Assembly: GCA_002506025.1 (NCBI GenBank)
Contig: DAWS01000150.1
Coordinates: 1 to 6,898 of the forward strand
From: Euryarchaeota archaeon UBA111
Lineage (GTDB): Archaea; Thermoplasmatota; Poseidoniia; Poseidoniales; Poseidoniaceae
Direction: 5' to 3'
Length of the DNA: 6,898 nucleotides
Part shown: one piece after another, positions 1 to 4,962 of the stretch
How positions within the stretch are numbered: the first letter of the stretch is position 1
Layout of the letters: the number at the start of each line of letters is the position of its first letter
Notes under the pieces: model-generated
The model's database searches: none
Told to the model about the DNA's origin: nothing
What the model saw: the letters and a program-made list of their open reading frames with translations, nothing else
Translations under genes and position numbers: made by a program

Positions 1-1329
1 GAGGTTGACAATGTTGCAGAGAATGTGCCAGATTACTACCTAGATGCTACTGAAGGCTTTGACTTTAACAGAGTCAGCAACATTATGCCAGGAACCATGG
101 TTCCAGTTGACTTCAGCATCTTTGCTGGTGGCGACGAGGGACCATACACCTACAACCATCTACTAGTTGTATCACTACACTCTGATGGACACACCGAGAT
201 TGAACTGCCACGCTACTACTCACCACCTGCGTTTGGTCAATCACTGGACATCCAAGACTGGGATATCCTGATTACTGACCAAACCACAGAAGTGTGGGTA
301 GAAGTTGATGTAGTCACCTGTAACCCAGGATCTGTGTGCACACCAGACAACAACGATATCCAGACTGATAACCCAGAATCCCACAACGCTGTATCAAGCA
401 GCCAGGTATTCGGCAAGTGGTCTGAGCCAGGTAGAATTGGAGAGGACGCCAGCGGCGCTCAATCCAACAGAAGACCTGCATTCGAAGACAAGAACTGGTG
501 TAACAACATGATGTCTACCAACGGTGGCAACGAAGTTGCATGGAGTGAATCCGCATCCTGTGGTCACACAGAACAAGGATACAATGGTGCATTCGGAGAA
601 GACTGGCAAACTGCAGGTAATGCTCTGCCAGTTGTCGTATCGACTATCGGTGCTCTATCCGTTGCATCATTCGCACCAAGCATCATTGCAGTTGCTCTAA
701 CAGGCCTATTTGTCAGCGCTCTAGTCCTTGCAGGACGCAGAGATGATGACGAAGAAGAGTTCCAAGAAGAGCAAATGTCTGACGATGAATCAGCTGTGAG
801 CCCAGTAATTGCTACCATCTTGATGGTTGCGATCACTGTTGTTCTATCTGGTGTGGTATATGTTTGGGCTGCACAACTTGCAGACACAGACACCAAGGGT
901 GTTCCAAGAGTTACTTTTGACGCAACCAATGTCGATACTGGCGATACTGCTACTGACCACTGGAAGATTACCATTGGACAAGCACAGACCGTATTGGCAA
1001 CACAAGCAGTCGAAGTATCAGTAACTTACCTGGACGCCACTGGCGCTATCGTAACTGAGACGACAAACCTTGCTTCAACAAACCAAGTATACGGGTTCTC
1101 GCCATTCAACAGCGATCAACTCGTTACCTTCGGTGATGTAGTGACGTTGGACGAAGATGAGACCATCTCGTCTTTCAGCACCGGTGATGACATCTATGTC
1201 AAGACCCATACTGCTGACGGAACTCCTCTGGTTGATGCAACTATCAGGATTGTCTACTCACCTGCTGGTGATACCCAAGGTGCGGTTCTGAAGACCTACA
1301 CAGGTCTGTCCTGGAACCAACCAGTCTGA
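1..1329 (+). CDS. Surface-anchored protein tail fused in frame to a type IV pilin-like module (5' partial)
   Basis: The frame is open from the first base, so the N-terminus lies outside the window; 442 codons are visible. Residues 1-207 (counting from base 1) look like the end of a secreted ectodomain: acidic, rich in Asn, Ser, Gly and aromatics, with four cysteines (107, 113, 167, 187) that could form disulfides. Residues about 208-245 are a long hydrophobic helix followed by Arg-Arg and an Asp/Glu-rich stretch, the usual form of a C-terminal membrane anchor with a cytoplasmic tail. The frame then runs without a stop through Met259 into SAVSPVIATILMVAITVVLS, the classic archaeal prepilin N-terminus, and a Thr/Asp-rich beta-type domain to residue 442. 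I infer a cell-surface or pilus-like component. Met259 (base 775) could instead start a separate pilin gene, but no stop separates the two. Codon choice is strongly biased: all six lysines are AAG and most prolines are CCA, which suggests high expression. The upstream domain is not assigned to a named family. Confidence 0.8.
   Translation, partial: EVDNVAENVPDYYLDATEGFDFNRVSNIMPGTMVPVDFSIFAGGDEGPYTYNHLLVVSLHSDGHTEIELPRYYSPPAFGQSLDIQDWDILITDQTTEVWVEVDVVTCNPGSVCTPDNNDIQTDNPESHNAVSSSQVFGKWSEPGRIGEDASGAQSNRRPAFEDKNWCNNMMSTNGGNEVAWSESASCGHTEQGYNGAFGEDWQTAGNALPVVVSTIGALSVASFAPSIIAVALTGLFVSALVLAGRRDDDEEEFQEEQMSDDESAVSPVIATILMVAITVVLSGVVYVWAAQLADTDTKGVPRVTFDATNVDTGDTATDHWKITIGQAQTVLATQAVEVSVTYLDATGAIVTETTNLASTNQVYGFSPFNSDQLVTFGDVVTLDEDETISSFSTGDDIYVKTHTADGTPLVDATIRIVYSPAGDTQGAVLKTYTGLSWNQPV
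622..738 (+). other. Transmembrane anchor with Arg-Arg stop-transfer and acidic tail
   Basis: Translation of this stretch is almost entirely hydrophobic or small (Ala, Val, Ile, Leu, Ser, Thr, Gly) for about 35 residues and ends in Gly-Arg-Arg. An Asp/Glu run follows immediately downstream. With the ectodomain before it, the expected topology is N-terminus outside, C-terminus inside. That places the following pilin leader on the cytoplasmic face, where prepilin peptidase acts. The helix may include a kink at the Ala-Pro-Ser near its middle. Confidence 0.7.
775..1329 (+). other. Type IV pilin-like module (possible independent start at 775)
   Basis: An in-frame ATG at 775 begins a 184-residue unit that would be a normal-sized archaeal pilin on its own. 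It starts MSDDESAVSPVIATILMVAI, which matches the euryarchaeal type IV pilin N-terminal family (DUF1628-like). A short charged leader is followed by AVSP and a roughly 23-residue hydrophobic H-domain (bases about 793-873). The prepilin peptidase would be expected to cut near the Ser/Ala-Val-Ser-Pro junction. The rest is a soluble Thr/Val/Asp-rich domain consistent with a beta-sandwich pilin head. No clear GGTGA or GGAGG motif precedes the ATG; the upstream bases are only purine-rich. Sequence alone therefore cannot settle whether this is a domain or a second gene. Confidence 0.6.
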
Positions 1330-1352
1330 AGTGACTGAGTAACAAAAACAAG

Positions 1353-1387
1353 ACGACAGTGAGAGGGTTTCGGCCCTCTCACTGCGT
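1353..1387 (+). terminator. GC-rich hairpin after the surface/pilin gene, putative 3' end element
   Basis: CAGTGAGAGGG (1357-1367) and CCCTCTCACTG (1374-1384) form a perfect 11-bp stem around the loop TTTCGG. The stem extends by three pairs (1353-1355 with 1385-1387) across a single bulged A at 1356. It starts 23 bases after the TGA stop. No T-run follows, unlike the usual archaeal terminator, so it may instead be an mRNA 3' stabiliser or processing site. Confidence 0.5.
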
Positions 1388-1455
1388 ACTTGACCCACAG
1401 CATTGCCAGTGCAAACTGTGTGTGGTGTATGACGAGCGTTTTTGTATTGTAACTT

Positions 1456-1459
1456 GGAG
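1456..1459 (+). promoter_or_regulatory. Ribosome binding site of the HAD phosphatase gene
   Basis: GGAG lies eight bases before the ATG at 1468, within TTGGAGTAGAAGAT. The spacing suits Shine-Dalgarno initiation and supports this start. A T-rich stretch (1440-1448) lies upstream, but it is too close to the start to be a convincing TATA box for a transcript that carries this site. Confidence 0.55.
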
Positions 1460-1467
1460 TAGAAGAT

Positions 1468-2133
1468 ATGACAACAGTTCCCAAAGTAGTGGTATTCGAT
1501 TGCGATGGAGTCTTAGTTGACTCGGTCTCCTCATGGAAGACTCTTCATGATCATTTTGGTACAGACAACTCACATAACCTGAAGCGTTTTATCGAGGGTG
1601 AAATCTCTGATATGGAATTCATGCGATTAGACATCAAGATGTGGAAAGATATCCAAGATCCGATTTACCGAGATGAGCTGTTCAGGTCATACTCAGGGGT
1701 AAAGGTAATGCCAGGTGCTAAAGAGCTGATTTCTGAGTTAAAAGCTGCAGGGATATTTGTCGCAATTGTTAGCGCAGGTGTTGACTTGTTTGTATCATCG
1801 ATCGCCGCTATGCTGAAGGTTGACGATTGGATTGCTAACGGCTTTGAGTTTAATGACGATGACACTTTGTCTGACGAGGGTATATGCCGACTGCATGCAA
1901 GCAAGAAGAATCTCATAATTACCAAGATACTAGAAATGCAGGGATTCAAACCTGAAGATTGTGTATCTGTTGGGGACTCAGAGATGGATCTGTCAATGCA
2001 GGTTGAAGGTAGCCGATTTATTGGCTTCAATCCAACCAGAGAATCGTCAAAGTCGGCCTTTGCCGATGCAGGTATTCCAGTAGTCAACGAAAAGAATCTG
2101 CTCAGTATCAAGCCTTACCTTGGCCTTGAGTAA
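1468..2133 (+). CDS. HAD-superfamily phosphatase (phosphoserine/phosphoglycolate phosphatase-like)
   Basis: This encodes a 221-residue soluble hydrolase of the haloacid dehalogenase superfamily. These enzymes remove phosphate from small metabolites through an aspartyl-phosphate intermediate and need Mg2+. All four HAD motifs are visible. Motif I is VFDCDGVLVDS with nucleophile Asp11 and acid/base Asp13. Motif II is Ser102 in IVSAG. Motif III is Lys146 or Lys147 in ASKKN. Motif IV is GDSEMD with Asp170 and Asp174. A mainly helical cap fits between motifs I and II (about residues 20-80), the C1-cap arrangement of phosphoserine phosphatase and phosphoglycolate phosphatase. The SAGVDLF stretch resembles SerB-like members, but substrate cannot be read from sequence. 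A GGAG motif supports the ATG start. The gene follows a hairpin and is probably transcribed alone. Its TAA directly abuts the stop of the convergent DP1 gene. Confidence 0.88.
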   Translation: MTTVPKVVVFDCDGVLVDSVSSWKTLHDHFGTDNSHNLKRFIEGEISDMEFMRLDIKMWKDIQDPIYRDELFRSYSGVKVMPGAKELISELKAAGIFVAIVSAGVDLFVSSIAAMLKVDDWIANGFEFNDDDTLSDEGICRLHASKKNLIITKILEMQGFKPEDCVSVGDSEMDLSMQVEGSRFIGFNPTRESSKSAFADAGIPVVNEKNLLSIKPYLGLE

Positions 2134-3741
2134 TCAAACGAATGGTATTGATGTCGTGGCGTGGCTAGCTAAGTTGACAATGGTCAGCATACAAGGCTTA
2201 GGCTGGAAACCAAGCATTCTCTGGTAAGAAGTTTGATCTTGCCACGTGCTTGAACAAACCAAAGTAGTACCCTTGAAATCAACACAGGCATGTCCATGAA
2301 CGTGACCTGTAACAAAGATGTCAGGCACTTCGTTGATTACTAATCCATCCTCAGGTTCTGGAGATAATGGGGTTTTACCCCCCCATTGAGGTGCTAAATG
2401 TCTTCTTCTGAGCATCTGTCGCATGGCTTCGACGGGATCAGCATAGGTAACAGTCTTCAAACCGGCGACAAAGTCATCGATTGATTTACCATGATATGAC
2501 AATACTCTTACTCCATGCAAGGAGAAATCACAAGGGTTACCAACGAATGTAGTAGTGTTGTAGTCTTGTTGAATATCCTTCTCGAATGTAGGCTGAGGTT
2601 CAGCCGGACGCACTGCGTCATGATTGCCAGGCAACATTAGGCACTCAACCCAATCAGGAAGTAATTCCAGTAACCTAGCAAATTCAGTATACTGGGCAAA
2701 TAAATCAGGGATTGATAATTCCTTGTCTTGGCCAGGGTAGATTCCCACACCGTCAACGCAGTCGCCAGATAAAATCAGATACTTGACAGTCTTTGCTAAC
2801 GGGTCGGTATGGAACCAACGAACCATTTTGTGCCATTGAGCCTCAAGGAAGGTTTTCGAACCAACGTGAACATCTGAGAGAAAAGCAACACTGATGCCAT
2901 ATGGGGACACGGCTTTTTCGTGTCGCTCTTTCATTGGAAAATGCAAATCATCGACGTAAAAAATATCGCCATTTTGGCTAAATGTTCCCGACACTCCAAG
3001 CACATCGTCAGGCATCAGTCCCGCTTCGATAATCTGCTCCTGAAATCTATCCCTATCGTCACCTTGACGCTTGGTAAGTAAACAATTCATCTCCCCAGTT
3101 TCATCTTCTAGACTCCACATTAAATGGCCATTCTTGGTATATCTTGGTTCATTCACTAATCCGATTGCGACCGCTTTATTTTCATAGCCCTGATATCTGT
3201 GAACTTCTCTTAGTAATCTGGATACTTCGGTAGGACGTCTAGGTAATTTTGAGTTTTTTACAATCATGTCTCTTATTTTGTTTAGCCGATCAGAAAAACA
3301 CGCAGTAATATCGTTCATCTTACCCTCAGTAGTGCTTTTTCCTGTGATGTCGTAATGTATTTTGATGTCAGATGGTGCATCGGTTGCTAAACAACTGTAA
3401 TCAGCTTCATCCCAATCAGGAAGATTATTCCTGAATTCAATATCTAGTGGTTCAGGGGGTAATATCGGTGCGATAACTCTGCCTAAGTCGGTTGCTGTAT
3501 TGTTAATCGCTGTCTTAGTTGTGATAGCAGTATTCTCTTTTGGTTTACTCTGGTCATATAATTCGATTAATTTTGCAAGTATTTCTTCGGTAAGAAATCC
3601 TTTGTCGAAGTTTACTTTTGGTGCTAGATTCAGTAACTCAGCCGGATTGACATGGCTAGCAAGTCCATCGATAACTTTGCCTGAGGCAATCATTCTACGT
3701 TGGCGCAGCATCTTGACAATATCTTCCGATGCTGCTGCCAT
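2134..3741 (-). CDS. polB: DNA polymerase D small subunit DP1 (3'-5' exonuclease subunit)
   Basis: This is the small subunit of the archaeal replicative PolD, which pairs with the catalytic DP2 subunit and supplies proofreading. The chosen start gives 535 residues. Residues 1-45 form an N-terminal helical domain. A Thr/Asn/Pro-rich linker follows (about 60-100). Residues about 187-271 are an OB fold. The rest is a calcineurin/Mre11-like phosphoesterase with every metal-binding motif: SDVHVGS (Asp290, His292), SGDCVDG (Asp327), PGNHD (Asn373, His374), SYHG (His417) and TGHVHG (His480, His482). It should be nuclease-active, unlike the inactivated eukaryotic B subunits. The frame is open to 3918, but that start would overlap cinA by 128 bases. 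ATG 3741 begins MAAASEDIVKML, which aligns in style with the MDEFVKSLL start of Pyrococcus DP1. GTG 3762 and ATG 3828 are alternatives. DP2 is not in the window. The symbol polB used for DP1 is easily confused with family-B polymerase. Confidence 0.95.
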   Translation of the reverse strand: MAAASEDIVKMLRQRRMIASGKVIDGLASHVNPAELLNLAPKVNFDKGFLTEEILAKLIELYDQSKPKENTAITTKTAINNTATDLGRVIAPILPPEPLDIEFRNNLPDWDEADYSCLATDAPSDIKIHYDITGKSTTEGKMNDITACFSDRLNKIRDMIVKNSKLPRRPTEVSRLLREVHRYQGYENKAVAIGLVNEPRYTKNGHLMWSLEDETGEMNCLLTKRQGDDRDRFQEQIIEAGLMPDDVLGVSGTFSQNGDIFYVDDLHFPMKERHEKAVSPYGISVAFLSDVHVGSKTFLEAQWHKMVRWFHTDPLAKTVKYLILSGDCVDGVGIYPGQDKELSIPDLFAQYTEFARLLELLPDWVECLMLPGNHDAVRPAEPQPTFEKDIQQDYNTTTFVGNPCDFSLHGVRVLSYHGKSIDDFVAGLKTVTYADPVEAMRQMLRRRHLAPQWGGKTPLSPEPEDGLVINEVPDIFVTGHVHGHACVDFKGTTLVCSSTWQDQTSYQRMLGFQPKPCMLTIVNLASHATTSIPFV

Positions 3742-3780
3742 AATTTCAGGTAAGGTCGCCACTCCAAAAGCAAATCGGTC

Positions 3781-3795
3781 ACTAAATAATTTAGT
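3781..3795 (-). promoter_or_regulatory. AT-rich palindrome / TATA-like element upstream of DP1
   Basis: ACTAAATAATTTAGT is an inverted repeat with perfect 7-bp arms around one central base. It overlaps the cinA stop codon. On the minus strand it reads as an AAATTATTTA TATA-like stretch about 40 bases before ATG 3741, which would place transcription start close to 3762. It could let DP1 be transcribed independently of cinA, or bind a dimeric regulator. The evidence is sequence pattern only. Confidence 0.3.
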
Positions 3796-4477
3796 TCCAT
3801 TCGACTTCTTCACCGATAGATTCGTCATCATCAGCATCGGCATCAGCACTCCATGACTCGTCTTGCCATGGAGCAGATTGTTTTGCCGCCGCTTCTCGCT
3901 TTGCCCGTTCAACTTCAAATTCTTTACGAGCTTGTTCTTTTTGTGCCTCTATTTCAGCTAACTTCTTACGGTTTGCTTCTGCTTTGTCCATTGCATCATC
4001 CCACAAGGCAATCGCAGTTAGTAGTGCGAAGTGAACAAACCCAATCTTATTTTCAGAGCGATTGCCGCCGATCTGGGTTGACTCAGCATTTGCCCATGTA
4101 TTAGAGGCGATTCCAACATAGACTGTCCCGACTTTCTTAGTAGTGCTATCATTGCCAGGACCAGCAATACCAGTTATTGATATGGCGATATCAGCGCCTG
4201 CCTGTTCCAGTGCACCTTTAGCCATCTCAATAGCAACCTTAGCCGATACTGCTCCGTGTTTTTCCAATGTCTTTTGCTCAACATTCAATTCAGCCATTTT
4301 AGCATCATTTGAATAGGTGACCCACGACTGATTAAACCAGTTACTAGCACCAGCAATATCGGTAAAGGCACTCGCTAGTAATCCACCGGTGCATGACTCA
4401 GCGACTGTTATTGTGTGGCCACCTTCTTTGAGGCGCCTAACAAGTCGGGCTGCTGCCGCTTGGATATCTTCATCCAT
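3791..4477 (-). CDS. CinA C-terminal-type nicotinamide-nucleotide amidohydrolase (PncC-like) with an added tail
   Basis: This encodes 228 residues. Residues 1-160 match the CinA C-terminal / PncC family, whose characterised members deamidate nicotinamide mononucleotide to nicotinate mononucleotide in NAD recycling. Visible family motifs are VAESCTGG (25-32, with the likely catalytic Ser28), VTYSNDAK (53-60, including Lys60), GAVSAKVA (75-82) and TGIAGPG (102-108) followed by KVGTVYVGIA. The usual Gly-Gly after TGIAGP is Gly-Asn here. Stand-alone members usually end near 160 residues. This one adds a charged, Ala/Glu/Lys/Arg-rich segment (160-200) predicted by eye to be a coiled coil. A very acidic tail with three tryptophans (203-228) follows. 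The N-terminal molybdopterin-binding-like half of bacterial CinA is absent. The start ATG gives a complete family N-terminus. It lies upstream of DP1 on the same strand and diverges from tRNA-Val. Confidence 0.9.
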   Translation of the reverse strand: MDEDIQAAAARLVRRLKEGGHTITVAESCTGGLLASAFTDIAGASNWFNQSWVTYSNDAKMAELNVEQKTLEKHGAVSAKVAIEMAKGALEQAGADIAISITGIAGPGNDSTTKKVGTVYVGIASNTWANAESTQIGGNRSENKIGFVHFALLTAIALWDDAMDKAEANRKKLAEIEAQKEQARKEFEVERAKREAAAKQSAPWQDESWSADADADDDESIGEEVEWN

Positions 4478-4511
4478 TCAATTGTCCGTCTTGCCACATG
4501 GTTTTGAGTTT

Positions 4512-4523
4512 AACGCATGCGTT
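4512..4523. promoter_or_regulatory. 12-bp perfect palindrome between cinA and tRNA-Val, putative operator
   Basis: AACGCATGCGTT is its own reverse complement and sits in the 78-base divergent region. It is 35 bases upstream of the cinA ATG and 33 bases before the tRNA. The symmetry suggests a binding site for a dimeric regulator, but no second copy is seen in the window. The rest of the region contains two loosely similar GCCACA blocks (4493-4498 and 4541-4546). Confidence 0.3.
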
Positions 4524-4529
4524 GCATTC

Positions 4530-4535
4530 AATAAT
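4530..4535 (+). promoter_or_regulatory. Possible TATA box of tRNA-Val
   Basis: AATAAT is centred about 24 bases before the first base of the tRNA, the position expected for an archaeal TATA box if the transcript starts at or near the mature 5' end. TTTAA at 4509-4513 is an alternative that would imply a leader of roughly 20 bases. Confidence 0.25.
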
Positions 4536-4555
4536 GAGTGGCCACAGGAATACTC

Positions 4556-4632
4556 GGGTCTGTGGTCTAGGGGTTTATGACGTCGCCCTTACAAGGCGAA
4601 GATCGAGGGTTCAATTCCCTCCGGACCCACCA
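4556..4632 (+). tRNA. tRNA-Val, anticodon UAC, with encoded CCA
   Basis: A full cloverleaf can be folded by hand. The acceptor stem is GGGTCTG with CGGACCC (one G-U pair). The D arm pairs GTC with GAC around a G-rich loop and has a T-T mismatch at its top. The anticodon stem is TCGCC with GGCGA around loop CTTACAA, with anticodon TAC at 4590-4592. The variable loop is five bases (AGATC). The T arm is GAGGG, loop TTCAATT, CCCTC. The discriminator is A4629, and CCA is encoded at 4630-4632. UAC reads valine GUA codons and possibly other GUN codons. No intron is present. The gene ends two bases before the stop codon of the convergent small gene. Confidence 0.97.
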
Positions 4633-4634
4633 GT

Positions 4635-4952
4635 TTAATAGCAGTAAAACTCGATATCTTCCTTCGAATCAAGTATTACTTTGGTGATCCCCGTACGCCG
4701 TGTTATGTTCGGCTCATCATCTCGTTCCAATGTAGAATCAGCCAGTATCAAATGAACGGCTCTCTGCCACAGGCCATCACTGATTTTAGCTCCACGATGG
4801 TCCACACCAACTAATATGTCGAGCAGTTCACTGTGGAATAATACAGCAGCAGCGCTCTCTAACTCCTCATGATGGATAATCAGCCATCTAGCACCATCTA
4901 GTAATGACAGATTTGGTGACTTCTGATATTCACTGAATCTGACTACTTTCAT
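4635..4952 (-). CDS. Uncharacterised 105-residue acidic protein coupled to pelota
   Basis: I do not recognise this family. The product is soluble, without a signal peptide or membrane helix. By count it has 18 Asp/Glu against 12 Lys/Arg, plus five histidines. Alternating hydrophobic segments (residues 22-27, 44-53, 65-71, 90-95) suggest a small alpha/beta domain. Notable points are a conserved-looking His-His-Glu-Glu at 27-30 and an aromatic C-terminus ending Phe-Tyr-Cys-Tyr. The gene is real on context: its ATG follows the pelota stop by four bases, and a seven-base Shine-Dalgarno match spans that stop. It is probably made from the fhs-pelota transcript. A role linked to Pelota in ribosome rescue or RNA quality control is guilt by association only. 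Confidence 0.8.
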   Translation of the reverse strand: MKVVRFSEYQKSPNLSLLDGARWLIIHHEELESAAAVLFHSELLDILVGVDHRGAKISDGLWQRAVHLILADSTLERDDEPNITRRTGITKVILDSKEDIEFYCY

Positions 4953-4955
4953 CTT

Positions 4956-4962
4956 ATCACCT
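4956..4962 (-). promoter_or_regulatory. Shine-Dalgarno of the 105-residue gene, overlapping the pelota stop
   Basis: On the minus strand AGGTGAT is complementary to the archaeal 16S rRNA 3' end (ATCACCT). The TGA inside it is the pelota stop codon, and the next ATG follows after TAAG. This favours reinitiation by ribosomes finishing pelota. Confidence 0.75.

Noticed and set aside
564..974. A 136-residue antisense frame across the transmembrane and pilin region.
   Set aside because: Its Ser/Thr/Arg-rich composition is a by-product of reading the biased surface gene backwards. It has no domain and no ribosome binding site.
1665..2111. A 148-residue open frame antisense to the HAD gene.
   Set aside because: It is very Ser/Ile/Pro-rich without a recognisable domain, and the plus-strand frame carries all HAD catalytic motifs. 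It is a shadow.
2377..2394. GGGGTTTTA followed by a run of seven C, suspected as a frameshift-prone site or regulatory stem.
   Set aside because: The DP1 frame continues correctly through it, with phosphoesterase motifs on both sides. It is ordinary Gly/Lys/Thr/Pro coding sequence.
3500..3856. Plus-strand frame with a hydrophobic start inside DP1 and cinA.
   Set aside because: The apparent membrane segment arises from reverse reading of a Thr/Asn-rich linker. It overlaps two well-supported genes.
3742..3918. Extending DP1 upstream to the first possible start at 3918.
   Set aside because: It would overlap the conserved-frame cinA gene by 128 bases, and the added residues look like an out-of-frame reading of the cinA tail. 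The family-like N-terminus begins at about 3741.
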